Shown: positions 7,917 to 17,204, numbered from the stretch's first letter. The stretch: 39,332 nt of DNA from Mycobacterium intermedium (GCF_002086275.1 NZ_MVHT01000064.1:1-39332); one strand, 5' to 3'. The notes: generated from the letters alone by a model not told the origin. Program-made: numbers and translations.

Positions 7917-8933
7917 ATGAGCACCGCAACCGGGACGAGCCGGATTTTCTCCGGCGTACAGCCGACATCTGATTCGCTTCACCTTGGGAACGCCCTGGGC
8001 GCCGTCGCCCAGTGGGTGGGGTTGCAGGACGACCACGACGCCTTCTTCTGCGTGGTCGACCTGCACGCGATCACCATCCCGCAGGACCCCGAGGCGCTGC
8101 GCCGCCGCACGCTGATCACCGCTGCGCAATACCTGGCGCTTGGGATCGATCCGGCGCGGGCGACCATCTTTGTGCAGAGTCACGTGCCGGCGCACACCGA
8201 GTTGGCGTGGGTTCTTGGCTGCTTCACCGGCTTCGGTCAGGCGTCGCGGATGACGCAGTTCAAGGACAAGTCGAACCGGCAGGGGGCCGATTCCACCACC
8301 GTCGGCCTGTTCACCTACCCGGTGCTGCAGGCCGCCGACGTGCTGGCCTATGACACCAACCTGGTGCCGGTGGGGGAGGACCAGCGCCAACATCTGGAGC
8401 TGGCGCGCGACATCGCCCAACGGTTCAACAGCCGCTTCCCGGACACCTTCGTGGTGCCCGACGTGCTGATTCCCAAGGTCACCGCGAAGATCTACGACCT
8501 GCAGGACCCGACGTCCAAGATGAGCAAGTCGGCCAGCACCGACGCCGGGCTGATCAACCTGCTCGACGATCCGGCTCGGTCCGCGAAGAAGATTCGCTCT
8601 GCCGTCACCGACAGTGAGCGCGAGATCCGCTATGACGTCGAGGCCAAGCCCGGGGTGTCGAACCTGCTGAGCATTCAGTCGGCGGTCAGCGGGGTCGACA
8701 TCGACACTCTCGTCGAGGGTTACGCGGGGCGCGGGTACGGAGACCTGAAGAAGGACACGGCCGAGGCCGTCGTCGAATACGTCCGCCCGATCAAGACCCG
8801 CGTCGACGAGTTGACCGCCGATCTCGCCGAATTGGAGTCCGTGCTCGCGGCCGGTGCGCAGCGCGCCACCGAGGTCGCCAGCAAGACCGTGCAGCGGGTC
8901 TACGATCGGTTAGGTTTCTTGCCGCGAACGTGA
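7917..8933 (+). CDS. trpS: Tryptophanyl-tRNA synthetase
   Basis: 338-residue class I aminoacyl-tRNA synthetase charging tRNA-Trp. The HIGH-equivalent is HLGN (22-25, in SGVQPTSDSLHLGN), the KMSKS loop is intact at 201-205 (DPTSKMSKSAS), and the Trp-binding block VGEDQRQHLELARD is present. The length is normal for bacterial TrpRS. ATG 7917 matches the conserved MSTATG start; an in-frame extension to 7803 runs over the divergent hydrolase start and is not supported. The downstream membrane protein gene starts 22 bases after the stop and is probably co-transcribed. Confidence 0.98.
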   Translation: MSTATGTSRIFSGVQPTSDSLHLGNALGAVAQWVGLQDDHDAFFCVVDLHAITIPQDPEALRRRTLITAAQYLALGIDPARATIFVQSHVPAHTELAWVLGCFTGFGQASRMTQFKDKSNRQGADSTTVGLFTYPVLQAADVLAYDTNLVPVGEDQRQHLELARDIAQRFNSRFPDTFVVPDVLIPKVTAKIYDLQDPTSKMSKSASTDAGLINLLDDPARSAKKIRSAVTDSEREIRYDVEAKPGVSNLLSIQSAVSGVDIDTLVEGYAGRGYGDLKKDTAEAVVEYVRPIKTRVDELTADLAELESVLAAGAQRATEVASKTVQRVYDRLGFLPRT

Positions 8934-8955
8934 CGGCACAAGGAATAGGTGGTCA

Positions 8956-10011
8956 ATGACCGAAGCCGCGAAGCTCGGGTTCCTAGAGCGGTGGCGTTTC
9001 CAGTATCCGTGGTTTGACCACGTGCTGCGCGCCGCTACACGCTTCCGCGAGCAGAAGGGCACCTTCTTCGCGGCGGGCCTCACCTACTACACGATCTTTT
9101 CGTTATTCCCATTGCTGATGGTCGGTTTCGCGGTTGCCGGCTACAGCCTGTCGCGCCATCCCCAGCTGATCAAGACGATCGAGCACAACATTCGATCCGC
9201 GGTGTCGGGCTCGCTGGGGCAGCAACTGATCGACCTGATGAATTCGGCGATCGACGCGCGTACGTCGGTGGGCGTGATCGGGTTGGCCACCGCGGCCTGG
9301 GCGGGCCTGGGGTGGATGTATCACCTGCGCGAAGCGCTGAGCGAGATGTGGTTGCAGCCCGCGAATTCGGGCGGGTTCGTGCGCACCAAGCTGTCTGATC
9401 TGCTGGCCATGCTGGGCACGTTCCTGGTGATTACTTTCACCGTCGCATTGAGCGCGTTGGGTCAGACCAAGCCGATGCGGGCCGTCCTGAGATTGCTTCG
9501 CATACCGGAGTTCTCGATCTTCGACGAGATCTTCCGCGGTGTTTCGATATTGGTCTCGGTGCTAGTGGCGTGGCTGCTGTTCACGTGGATGATCGCCCGG
9601 CTACCGCGCGAGCCGGCCGGCTTCGTGACCTCGCTGCGCGCGGGATTCATGGCGGCCATCGGGTTTGAGTTGTTCAAGCAATTGGGCTCGATCTATCTGC
9701 AGGCGGTGGTGCGCAGCCCGGCGGGCGCCACGTTCGGGCCGGTGTTGGGGCTGATGGTCTTCACGTTCGTCACCTGGTCGCTGCTCATGTTCGCCACCGC
9801 CTGGGCCGCGACGGCCGAACCCGAGGACCCGCGCGACCGGCATGTCGACCCGCCCGCACCCGCGATCATCAGTCCGCGCATAGAGGTCAGCCAAGGCCCC
9901 AACGCGCGCCAGACGGTCACCGCCGCGACGTTGGGAGCCCTTGGGGCGCTGGCCTTTTCACGGCTGCTTCGCCCTCGCGATCGGGACGGCCGGGGCGGGC
10001 GGGGATCCTAG
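8956..10011 (+). CDS. YihY/BrkB-family inner-membrane protein (Rv3335c-like)
   Basis: 351-residue polytopic membrane protein. The N-terminal signature FAAGLTYYTIFSLFPLLMVGFAV marks the YihY/virulence factor BrkB family, and the block GATFGPVLGLMVFTFVTWSLLMFATAWAA near the C-terminus is equally typical. About six hydrophobic segments lie between residues 40 and 275. A charged, proline-rich cytosolic tail ends in RDRDGRGGRGS. The family was once misannotated as RNase BN; its function is not established. It starts 22 bases after trpS and its stop overlaps the nagA stop tail-to-tail by 4 bases (10008-10011). Confidence 0.9.
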   Translation: MTEAAKLGFLERWRFQYPWFDHVLRAATRFREQKGTFFAAGLTYYTIFSLFPLLMVGFAVAGYSLSRHPQLIKTIEHNIRSAVSGSLGQQLIDLMNSAIDARTSVGVIGLATAAWAGLGWMYHLREALSEMWLQPANSGGFVRTKLSDLLAMLGTFLVITFTVALSALGQTKPMRAVLRLLRIPEFSIFDEIFRGVSILVSVLVAWLLFTWMIARLPREPAGFVTSLRAGFMAAIGFELFKQLGSIYLQAVVRSPAGATFGPVLGLMVFTFVTWSLLMFATAWAATAEPEDPRDRHVDPPAPAIISPRIEVSQGPNARQTVTAATLGALGALAFSRLLRPRDRDGRGGRGS

Positions 10012-11153
10012 GGGTTGCTCTGCCAAGTGCCGTGCCGCATGACCGCCCGTATCTGCAGATCCTCTTCCAGCACAACCAGATCGGCGTCATAGCCCGGTCG
10101 GAGGCTGCCAACCCTGTTGAGCCGCAGCGCCCTGGCCGGCGTCGTCGAGGTGGTCCGGACCGCCGTCAGCAGCGCGGCGTCGCGGTCGGTGCCGGAGCCG
10201 ACGACCGCCCCGGCGACAGCCCGGAAGAGTTGATCCATGGTGGCCGTGCTGCCGGCGATCGTCGACGTACCGCGGACCCGTGCCACCCCTGATTCGACAT
10301 CAATGGGCACTGAACCGAGCCAGTACGCCCCGTCGCCGTAGCCCGCCGCAGCGATGGCATCGGTGACGACGGCGACCCGGTCGGGGCCGGCCCATTGGAG
10401 GACGGTGCGAACGATGTCGCGGTGGACGTGCACGCCGTCGGCGATCAATTCCACGGTCACGCGCGGGTCGGCTAACAACGCCAGCGCGGGCCCGGGTTCG
10501 CGATGATGCAACGGCGGCATCGCGTTGAACAGGTGAGTGCCGACCGTCGCGCCCAGGGTAATCGCATGGCGGGTCTGCTCGTAGCTGGCATTCGTATGTC
10601 CCACCGCGACAACGACATCAGCCTCGACGAACCGCCGGATCGCCCCGTCGCTGCCCGGCAGTTCAGGAGCCAGCGTCACCATGCGGACGGCGCCGTCGGC
10701 GGCGGTTAGTACGGCATCGACCTCGGTGAGATCCGGCGGCCGCATTTTGTTGTGGTCGTGGGCGCCGCAGCGCGCCGGACTCAACCACGGTCCTTCCAGA
10801 TGGATGCCGCCGATCAAGCCGCCCCGGGTTGCCTCGGCAAGGGCGCCCACCGCGGAGAGCAGTTCTTCGGGCCCCGCGGTGACCAGGCTGGCGAGCATCG
10901 ATGTGGTGCCGTGGCCCAGATGGAACTCGGCCGCTCGCGCGACCTCCCCCTCGGTGAAGGACGCGCCGCCACCGCCGTGTACGTGCATGTCGACAAAACC
11001 CGGTACCACAACGCAATTCGGAAAGTCAGCGTCGGGAGCCCCGGGCGGGTCGCCGCCACCGCAGTCCAGGATCTGCGACGCCGCGGTGTGCACCCACCCG
11101 GGCCGGCAGATCTGCCCGTCGATGACCGCGGTTCCCGCACGGATCAACGTCAT
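10008..11153 (-). CDS. nagA: N-acetylglucosamine-6-phosphate deacetylase
   Basis: 381-residue amidohydrolase-superfamily enzyme removing acetate from GlcNAc-6-phosphate in amino-sugar and cell-wall recycling. The metal-binding HxH is H57/H59 (FVDMHVHGGGG). Glu120 lies in IHLEGPWLSP, further metal histidines are in VGHTNA and THLFNAM, and the catalytic Asp is in VTDAIAAAG. It starts inside the 3' end of sugI (ATGA, 4-base overlap), so translation of the two is coupled. The pairing with a sugar transporter suggests uptake and breakdown of an amino sugar; that link is inference. Confidence 0.94.
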   Translation of the reverse strand: MTLIRAGTAVIDGQICRPGWVHTAASQILDCGGGDPPGAPDADFPNCVVVPGFVDMHVHGGGGASFTEGEVARAAEFHLGHGTTSMLASLVTAGPEELLSAVGALAEATRGGLIGGIHLEGPWLSPARCGAHDHNKMRPPDLTEVDAVLTAADGAVRMVTLAPELPGSDGAIRRFVEADVVVAVGHTNASYEQTRHAITLGATVGTHLFNAMPPLHHREPGPALALLADPRVTVELIADGVHVHRDIVRTVLQWAGPDRVAVVTDAIAAAGYGDGAYWLGSVPIDVESGVARVRGTSTIAGSTATMDQLFRAVAGAVVGSGTDRDAALLTAVRTTSTTPARALRLNRVGSLRPGYDADLVVLEEDLQIRAVMRHGTWQSNP

Positions 11154-12550
11154 GGGGCGTCAGAGGTGTCCGGCGAATCTACAGGGGTGGGCCACTTTCC
11201 GCCGTTTTCCCAGTAACGCCGGATCTCTTCGAGTTGTCGGCCTTTGGTCTCGGGAGCGAACCGGTACACGACGCCGAGGGCGACCACGGCCAACAGGCCG
11301 AACACGGTGTAAACGCCTGCACCGCCGAGTATTTGGAGCATCGGCAAGAAGAACGCGGCGATCAGCGCATTGCCGGTCAGGTTCGCGGTGAGCATCACGC
11401 TCGACCCAATCGAGCGCAGCCGAGACGGGAAGCTCTCCCCGGCGTAAACCCAGACCAGAGAGCCGAACCCGAAGTTGAACCCGATGATGAACAGCAGCAC
11501 GCCACCAAAGCCCAAGACCAGCGCGAGACCGCCGGCATGGGCGGCATCGTTGGCGAAGACGGCGACCAGCACGATGTCGGCGACGGTCATCAATGCGATG
11601 CCGGACATCAGGATCGGCCGTCGGCCCATGCGGTCTATCAGGAACAGCGAAACACTCATCGCCGCAGCCAAACCGGCCACCTGGACCATGGCCGGCAGTG
11701 CCAGCAGCGCGAAGTTTCCGTGGAATCCCATGGCGGTGAACAGGCCCGGGCTGAAATAGATGATCGCGTTGATTCCGGTGATCTGCTGCAGGAATCCCAG
11801 GGCGACAACGAACAACGTCGCCCGCAGATACGGTTGTCGCACTAGTTCGGAAATGCCGCCGCCGGAACTGTCGTGGGTTTCCTCGCCAATGGCACGCGCG
11901 ATTTCGGCAAGTTCCGCGTCGACGTTGTCTTCCGGCTCGACTCGCAGCAACGAGCGGCGCGCGTCGTCGGTCCGTCCCTTGAGCAGGTACCAGCGTGCAC
12001 TTTCGGGCATGCGCAACATCAGTGGCAGCAACAGCACTGCGGGGACGGCGGCGAATCCCAGCATCAGGCGCCAACTCTGCGACCCGGCCAGGAAGTATGC
12101 GGTGACGTAGCCCAGGATGACGCCGCTCAGGATGGCCACCTGGTAAGCGGTCAGCATCGACCCGCGTATGGCGGCCGGTGCCGACTCGGCCACGTACACC
12201 GGAGCCACCACCACTGACACGCCGATGGCGACACCAATGAGCATGCGTGCCGTCAACAAGATCGGCACCGACACCGCGAACGCCCCCAACAGTGCGAACG
12301 CGGTGTAACCGAGCAGGATCAGCAGCATCGACTTCTTGCGCCCGATCGCGTTGGCCAGCACACCGGCGCCGAGCGCCCCGGCGATCTGGCCGATCACCAC
12401 CATCGTTGTCAGCAGCCCTTTTTGGCTGTCCGAGGCGATCGCGAGGTCCTTGCCGACGAACAGCAGCACACCCGCGATAGTGGACAGGTCGTAGCCGTAG
12501 ACGACGCCGACGCTGGCGGCGGTCAGCCCGGCGAAGAGTCCCTTGCGCAC
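11150..12550 (-). CDS. sugI: MFS sugar transporter
   Basis: 466-residue major facilitator of the sugar-porter group with 12 predicted membrane helices. Diagnostic blocks are the GRKKSM loop after TM2, RMLIGVAIGVSVVVAPVYVAE after TM4, PESARWYLLKGR before the central loop, QQITGINAIIYFSPGLF in TM7, DRMGRRPI, and the terminal PETKGRQLEEI. The start is a GTG at 12550, and the first membrane segment begins almost at once (GLTAASVGVVYGYDL). The order PH-like gene, sugI, nagA with short or negative spacings indicates one operon. The transported sugar is unknown. Confidence 0.9.
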   Translation of the reverse strand: MRKGLFAGLTAASVGVVYGYDLSTIAGVLLFVGKDLAIASDSQKGLLTTMVVIGQIAGALGAGVLANAIGRKKSMLLILLGYTAFALLGAFAVSVPILLTARMLIGVAIGVSVVVAPVYVAESAPAAIRGSMLTAYQVAILSGVILGYVTAYFLAGSQSWRLMLGFAAVPAVLLLPLMLRMPESARWYLLKGRTDDARRSLLRVEPEDNVDAELAEIARAIGEETHDSSGGGISELVRQPYLRATLFVVALGFLQQITGINAIIYFSPGLFTAMGFHGNFALLALPAMVQVAGLAAAMSVSLFLIDRMGRRPILMSGIALMTVADIVLVAVFANDAAHAGGLALVLGFGGVLLFIIGFNFGFGSLVWVYAGESFPSRLRSIGSSVMLTANLTGNALIAAFFLPMLQILGGAGVYTVFGLLAVVALGVVYRFAPETKGRQLEEIRRYWENGGKWPTPVDSPDTSDAP

Positions 12551-12563
12551 CCTGCGGACCCGG

Positions 12564-12887
12564 TCAGCAGCTGACCCGGGCCTTCAGAATTTCTATGACC
12601 TTCTCCGGATCTTCCGGCGTGATGCACGGCCGCACTTTGCGTCCCACGTTGAGGATTAGCAGCTTGTTCTTGTCGCCCCGGTGCACGTCCAAGGGGAACC
12701 AGTAGCGCGGATCCGCCGCGCCCCACCAACGGGCCTTGCCCGACATCCAACCCATCGACTCGGCCTTGATGCCCTGAATGTCGCTGTAGGCGACCCGCTT
12801 CGCGTTGCCGAAGGGGAAGTAGTAGTGCCGAATGGTGATTCCTTCGTCATCCAGCGTCAGGCCGGCGTCCTCGTAAAGGGCAGTCAT
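12564..12887 (-). CDS. Small PH-like hypothetical protein
   Basis: 107-residue protein rich in beta-strand patterns and aromatic residues: GITIRHYYFPFGNAKRVAYSDIQGIKAE, then a WMSGKARWWGAADPRYWFPLD block and a C-terminal PEKVIEILKAR helix. This layout (strand-rich body, one terminal helix) resembles bacterial PH-like domains, and the strand IRHYYFPFGNAKRVAYSDI is typical of them. There is no signal peptide or catalytic motif. I selected ATG 12887 (MTALYED); 12 more codons are open upstream. It ends 13 bases before sugI and is probably the first gene of that operon. Its function is not known to me. Confidence 0.72.
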   Translation of the reverse strand: MTALYEDAGLTLDDEGITIRHYYFPFGNAKRVAYSDIQGIKAESMGWMSGKARWWGAADPRYWFPLDVHRGDKNKLLILNVGRKVRPCITPEDPEKVIEILKARVSC

Positions 12888-12942
12888 GCCCGATACCGTG
12901 ACACAGCCGCGTGGGCTGGTCAATGAACCGCCGAAGCCTGGC

Positions 12943-14187
12943 TCAGTGCTGGGCTCGGCGGTTCATCGAGCGCGCTACCAGGATCAATGCGAACACGACC
13001 ACGGCGCCGATCACGGCGACGCCGACCCGCACCGGCATAGCATCCGCGGGCGACATCAGCCCGGCGGCCTGGGGGTCGGTGCCCTGTCGGTCGGCGGGAT
13101 TGGGCTTGCCGGGCAGCAGTGACGGGTCGGGCTCGACCAGCGAACCGATCTGGGTGCCTGGCGGGGTGCTGAATCCGTAATCCAGCAGGTGCGCCGCCTG
13201 CTCCCACGGCGGGATCGGCAGCCGGGTGCCGTGCAGCAGCACCGCCACCAGCCGTCGGCCGTTGCGGTTGGCCGCGCCCACGAAGGTCTGGCCGGCGTCG
13301 TCGGTGTAACCGGTCTTGCCGCCCATGGCTCCCGGGTAGTTGTAGAGCAGCTTGTTGTCGTTTTCCAGCTCATAGCCGGGGTGGTCGCCGTGCCCGGGGA
13401 AGTCGAAGGTGCGGGTGGCAACGATGTCGGCGAAGACCGGGTTCTGCCAGGCGTACCTATAGAACAGGGCCATGTCGTAGGCCGACGTGCTCATGCCCGG
13501 TCCATCCAATCCCGATGGCGTGGCAACCCGGGTGTCGCGGCCGCCGAGCTTGGCGGCCAGCACGTTGAGCTTCTCCAGGGCGGCCTCCATGCCGCCGAGT
13601 TGCCGGGCCAAGGCGTGTGCGGCGTCGTTGCCCGAATGCATCATCAGGCCGTGCAGCAGCTGGTTGATGGTGTACGTGCCGCCCGGCCCGACGCCGACCT
13701 GGGTGCCCTCGGCCGCCTCGTCGTCCTCGGTTCCCTCCACCGTCTTGTTGAGGTTGAACGTGTTGATGGTGGCCATCGCGACCAGCACCTTGATGATGCT
13801 GGCGGGACGGTGCCGGCCATGCGGGTCCCGCGCGGCGATCACGGCACCGCTGTCGAGATCCGCCACCAGCCACGCCTCGGCGGAGATGTCATTGGGCACC
13901 GGCGGCGTGTTGGGCGCGGTGATGATGCCGCAACCGCCCAGTGCGCTGCCGCCGACCGGGGCCGCCGGCACCGCCAACGGCAGCGGCGGATCACCGGCTT
14001 GGGGAACTTCTGACGAGTCCACCGCGGGTGGGGTGGTGACTCGGTAGGGGCAGTTGGTGGTTGAGCCGTTGGCGACGGGGGTTGGGTCGGCCAGGGCGGT
14101 CGGCATACCCAGCGTGACCGGCCCGGCCAGCAGGAATGCCGCTGCCGCCAGGCCCGCGCCGCGGGACAGAGACCGTGAGCAAAGCAT
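12943..14187 (-). CDS. dacB1: D-alanyl-D-alanine carboxypeptidase (PBP5-type)
   Basis: 414-residue exported penicillin-binding protein that trims terminal D-Ala from peptidoglycan stem peptides. It has an N-terminal signal segment (GAGLAAAAFLLAGPVTLGM), catalytic S130-x-x-K133 (RPASIIKV), SGN at 185-187 (HSGNDAA), KTG at 291-293 (GGKTGYTDDAG), and a C-terminal membrane anchor (VGVAVIGAVVVFALILVARSM) followed by a basic tail. The ATG at 14187 puts the signal peptide at the start; 35 more codons are open upstream but would bury it. It is divergent from the MerR gene, and the MerR-type palindrome lies 72 bases upstream of this start. Confidence 0.95.
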   Translation of the reverse strand: MLCSRSLSRGAGLAAAAFLLAGPVTLGMPTALADPTPVANGSTTNCPYRVTTPPAVDSSEVPQAGDPPLPLAVPAAPVGGSALGGCGIITAPNTPPVPNDISAEAWLVADLDSGAVIAARDPHGRHRPASIIKVLVAMATINTFNLNKTVEGTEDDEAAEGTQVGVGPGGTYTINQLLHGLMMHSGNDAAHALARQLGGMEAALEKLNVLAAKLGGRDTRVATPSGLDGPGMSTSAYDMALFYRYAWQNPVFADIVATRTFDFPGHGDHPGYELENDNKLLYNYPGAMGGKTGYTDDAGQTFVGAANRNGRRLVAVLLHGTRLPIPPWEQAAHLLDYGFSTPPGTQIGSLVEPDPSLLPGKPNPADRQGTDPQAAGLMSPADAMPVRVGVAVIGAVVVFALILVARSMNRRAQH

Positions 14188-14258
14188 CGCTGAGCAGACT
14201 AGGCGATCCAGGTGGCAAACGCAGGTTGGCACGCTGTGACTGTTGTGACGGATGTTAT

Positions 14259-14292
14259 TTGACAGTGTTGGATATGTGTATGACACTGTCAA
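14259..14292. promoter_or_regulatory. Perfect 10-bp inverted repeat, candidate MerR operator
   Basis: TTGACAGTGT (14259-14268) and ACACTGTCAA (14283-14292) are perfect inverted arms separated by 14 bases. They lie directly upstream of the MerR start codon (14296), between divergent dacB1 and the MerR/VIT-VWA operon. The left arm includes a consensus -35 TTGACA, and TATGAC at 14279-14284 could be the -10. An operator lying across the promoter spacer is the usual MerR arrangement. Autoregulation is inferred from position. Confidence 0.7.
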
Positions 14293-14295
14293 TCA

Positions 14296-14889
14296 ATGGA
14301 ATCACTGCTGACGCTCTCCGAGTTCGCCGCCGCGGCCGCCGACGCGGTCCAGGCGTCCGGCGCCGTGCCCGAAAATCGTCAGGCCAAGCCGATCCCGGCC
14401 GAGCGGATGATCCGGTACTACACCGCGCGGGGCCTGCTGCCGCGGCCGGGAAATCGGGGGCGTGCGCTCACCTACGGCCGGAAACACCTGGTAAGCCTCG
14501 TTGCGATCAAGCGCTTGCAGGGTCAGGGGCTCTCTCTCGACGAGATCGGGCAGCGCCTGGCGGATCTGTCGCCGTCGGAACTGGAGGCTTTGGCCGCCAT
14601 CCCGCCGAACGCGATTCCCGCCGACCTGGGCGACCCCGAGCCGCTCCCCGAGCCGTCGCGCGCTGCGGGGCGGTTCTGGGAGGCCGCTCCGGGTTTGGTG
14701 GCCGAACAGCCCGCTGAGCCCGCCGAACCGGCTGGGCCCGAGCCCGCCGTCACCAGCCTGCAGGCCGTCCGGCTTTCCGACACTGTCACCTTGCTCATCG
14801 ACGGGCCGCTGCCCGAACTCGCTGCGCTGCGCCGCGCGGCTGCGCCGCTCTTAGACCTCCTGGACAATCGACGAAAGGACTCTCGATGA
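14296..14889 (+). CDS. MerR-family transcriptional regulator
   Basis: 197-residue regulator. A winged HTH at about 30-90 has the MerR pattern: MIRYYTARGLLPRPGNRGRALTYGRKHLVSLVAIKRLQGQGLSLDEIGQRL. The C-terminal half is proline/alanine-rich, then a short beta-rich segment (AVRLSDTVTLLIDGPLPELAALRRAAAPLLDLL). There is no conserved cysteine pattern for metal sensing. The ATG at 14296 lies only 3 bases after a perfect palindrome. Its last codons overlap the VIT-VWA gene by 4 bases, so the two are coupled. It probably controls that gene and possibly divergent dacB1. The ligand is unknown. Confidence 0.9.
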   Translation: MESLLTLSEFAAAAADAVQASGAVPENRQAKPIPAERMIRYYTARGLLPRPGNRGRALTYGRKHLVSLVAIKRLQGQGLSLDEIGQRLADLSPSELEALAAIPPNAIPADLGDPEPLPEPSRAAGRFWEAAPGLVAEQPAEPAEPAGPEPAVTSLQAVRLSDTVTLLIDGPLPELAALRRAAAPLLDLLDNRRKDSR

Positions 14890-17204
14890 ACGCTCAGTTG
14901 CTCCCCCTCATCGCCGCAGATGAAATCCCCAGCGCGGGGCCGACGTGCGGTGAGTTGAGCTCGGCCGAGGGCGTTCGGCTGCCACTCAAGGCAATCGACG
15001 TCGACACCGTCATCGTCGGTATGACCGCCACCTCGACGGTCCGACAGCGTTTCGTCAACAACCTCGACACCGCCATCGAGGCCACCTACGTGTTCCCGTT
15101 GCCCGCGCGCGCCGGGGTGACCGACTTCGTGGCCGACCTGGCCGGGCGGCGCGTGGTCGGGGTGCTCAAGGAGCGCGGCGAGGCGCGAGCCGACTACGAG
15201 CAGGCGCTGGTCTCGGGTCAGCGCGCGGCGATCGTCGAGGAGGACCGCTCCGACGTGTTCTCGGTGCGGGTGGGCAACCTCGGCCCCGGGGAAGAGGCCA
15301 CCATCGAGATGCGGCTGACCGGCCCGCTGGCGTTCGAAGACGGTGAGGCGGCGTTCCGGTTCCCGCTCGTGGTCGCGCCGCGCTACACGACGGGCACGCC
15401 CCTGCCCGGGGATCGGACCGGCGCCGGCGAGGCGCTCGACACCGACGCCGTTCCGGATGCGTCACGGGTGACCCCGCCCCGGCTTGGTGATCGTGACGAG
15501 CGGCCGGACCTGCAGATCTCGCTGACGGTGGACGGCGGCGGCTTCGCGGTCTCGGATTTGCGGTCGTCCCTGCCGACCGCGGTGCTCGAGTCGGATGGGG
15601 TGACCCGGCTGGAGTTGCAGCCGGGTTTGCGGGCCGACCAGGATTTCATCCTGCGGTTCCGCGTCGACCGGACGGAGTTGTCGTCATCGGCGCTGTTGGT
15701 TCCCGACGCAGAAGGTGCCGAAGGCACCTGGTCGGTGACGTTGTTGCCGCCCGCCGAAACGTCCAGCGCCCCACGCGATGTCGTTGTCGTACTGGACCGT
15801 TCCGGGTCGATGCACGGCTGGAAGATGATCGCGGCGCGACGGGCTGCCGGGCGCATCGTCGACATGCTCGACACCGCCGACAGGTTCTGTGTGATCGCCT
15901 TCGATGACCGGGTGGACACTCCCGCCGCGCTGCCCAACCGGCTCGTCGAGGCCACCGACCGCAACCGGTTTGCCGCGGCATCGTGGTTGGGTTCGCTGCA
16001 GAGCCGCGGCGGCACGGAAATGGCCGAACCGTTGCGGATGGCCTTCCGGCTGCTGGCCAATTCAGATGAAAACCGCCGCGCCAGTGTGGTTTTGGTGACC
16101 GACGGCCAGATCAGCGGTGAGGACCATCTGCTCCGGTCGCTGGCCACGATCGCCGGGCGGACCCGCACCTACTGCGTCGGGATCGACCGCGCCGTGAACG
16201 CCGGCTTCCTCGACCGGCTGGCCGGCATGAACAGTGGCCGAGTCGAGTTGGTCGAATCCGAAGACCGCCTCGACGAGGCGATGGGCAGGTTGGCCCGAAC
16301 CATCGGCCGCCCGGCGCTGACCGACGTGCGGGTGAGCGGCGCCGGGGTCGAGCTCATCGACGGCACCGTCACCCCCGGTCGCGCCCCCGACGCGTTCGCC
16401 GGGGTGCCGTGTGTGATTTCCGGGCGCTACCGAGGGTCTGCCGCCGGTGCATCTCTTCGTGTGTCGGCCGACGCCTCGACCGGGCCGTTCGCGGTCACGG
16501 TACCGGCCAAGCCCGCACCTGAAGCCGTTGCCGTGCAAACGATCTGGGCACGCTCTCTGGTCCGGGACATGGAGGATGACTACGCGTCGGGCCGTGGCGA
16601 CACGGAGTTGGCCGCACAATTGGTGGCGCACTCGATCCGATTTGGGGTGCTGTCGCGGTTCACCGCGTTCGTCGCGGTCGACCCCGAGCGCACCGACGCC
16701 GGTCCGCTCACCGAGGTGATGCAGCCCGTCGAGCAGCCCGCTGGTTGGGCGATGCTGGCCGCGGCAGCGCCGACCACGGGAGCCTTCCCCATGGCCGCGC
16801 CAATGGGCCCGCCGCCGGCTGCGGCCGGGGCGCCTTTCGTTGGCGCCGCTGCCCGCCGCAGGACCGGCCCGGAGTTTGACCGTTTGGCTCCGGCGCCGCT
16901 CGGAAAACGCGTGGCGCCCAAGCAGACTCAGCTGACTCTGAAGGATGTGCTCAAAGCGGTGGAGAGGGCGATCGGTCACGACGAGACGGGACTGCCCGGC
17001 AACTTGCGACAACTCGAGGTCGAGCACGCAGCCACTTCCGATGCGGCGTTGAAGGCAGCGCTGGAGAGCCTTTGCGACGCACTGCGGGCGTATGTGTCGA
17101 GCCCGAGTGACGCGGGTGCGACGCAAGTGTGGGAGGCCGTCGCGGAGGTGAAGAAAGCCCTGAAAGACGTTCGAGGGGGCCGAAAGCTGCGCTTCTGGGA
17201 GTAG
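14886..17204 (+). CDS. VIT and von Willebrand factor A domain protein
   Basis: 772 residues. The VIT domain is at about 25-170 (VDTVIVGMTATSTVRQRFVNN; EATYVFPLPARAGVTDF; VGNLGPGEEATIEMRL), and the VWA domain at about 298-460 has an intact MIDAS, D304-R-S306-G-S308 (VVVVLDRSGSM), with the later Thr and Asp in SRGGTEMAEPL and LVTDGQISG. After a beta-rich stretch comes a Pro/Ala/Gly-rich linker (about 630-670) and a helical C-terminus. There is no signal peptide or membrane segment, so it is probably cytosolic. VIT-VWA proteins resemble the inter-alpha-trypsin inhibitor heavy chain and bind partners through a metal ion; the bacterial role is not established. It starts by ATGA overlap with the MerR gene. 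Confidence 0.92.
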   Translation: MNAQLLPLIAADEIPSAGPTCGELSSAEGVRLPLKAIDVDTVIVGMTATSTVRQRFVNNLDTAIEATYVFPLPARAGVTDFVADLAGRRVVGVLKERGEARADYEQALVSGQRAAIVEEDRSDVFSVRVGNLGPGEEATIEMRLTGPLAFEDGEAAFRFPLVVAPRYTTGTPLPGDRTGAGEALDTDAVPDASRVTPPRLGDRDERPDLQISLTVDGGGFAVSDLRSSLPTAVLESDGVTRLELQPGLRADQDFILRFRVDRTELSSSALLVPDAEGAEGTWSVTLLPPAETSSAPRDVVVVLDRSGSMHGWKMIAARRAAGRIVDMLDTADRFCVIAFDDRVDTPAALPNRLVEATDRNRFAAASWLGSLQSRGGTEMAEPLRMAFRLLANSDENRRASVVLVTDGQISGEDHLLRSLATIAGRTRTYCVGIDRAVNAGFLDRLAGMNSGRVELVESEDRLDEAMGRLARTIGRPALTDVRVSGAGVELIDGTVTPGRAPDAFAGVPCVISGRYRGSAAGASLRVSADASTGPFAVTVPAKPAPEAVAVQTIWARSLVRDMEDDYASGRGDTELAAQLVAHSIRFGVLSRFTAFVAVDPERTDAGPLTEVMQPVEQPAGWAMLAAAAPTTGAFPMAAPMGPPPAAAGAPFVGAAARRRTGPEFDRLAPAPLGKRVAPKQTQLTLKDVLKAVERAIGHDETGLPGNLRQLEVEHAATSDAALKAALESLCDALRAYVSSPSDAGATQVWEAVAEVKKALKDVRGGRKLRFWE

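Noticed and set aside
12911..14013. Plus-strand frames opposite dacB1
   Set aside because: Shadow of dacB1, which has all three PBP motifs on the minus strand.
16062..17126. 354-codon minus-strand frame opposite the VIT-VWA gene
   Set aside because: Composition of an antisense shadow (His/Arg/Gly-rich); the plus strand has an intact MIDAS.
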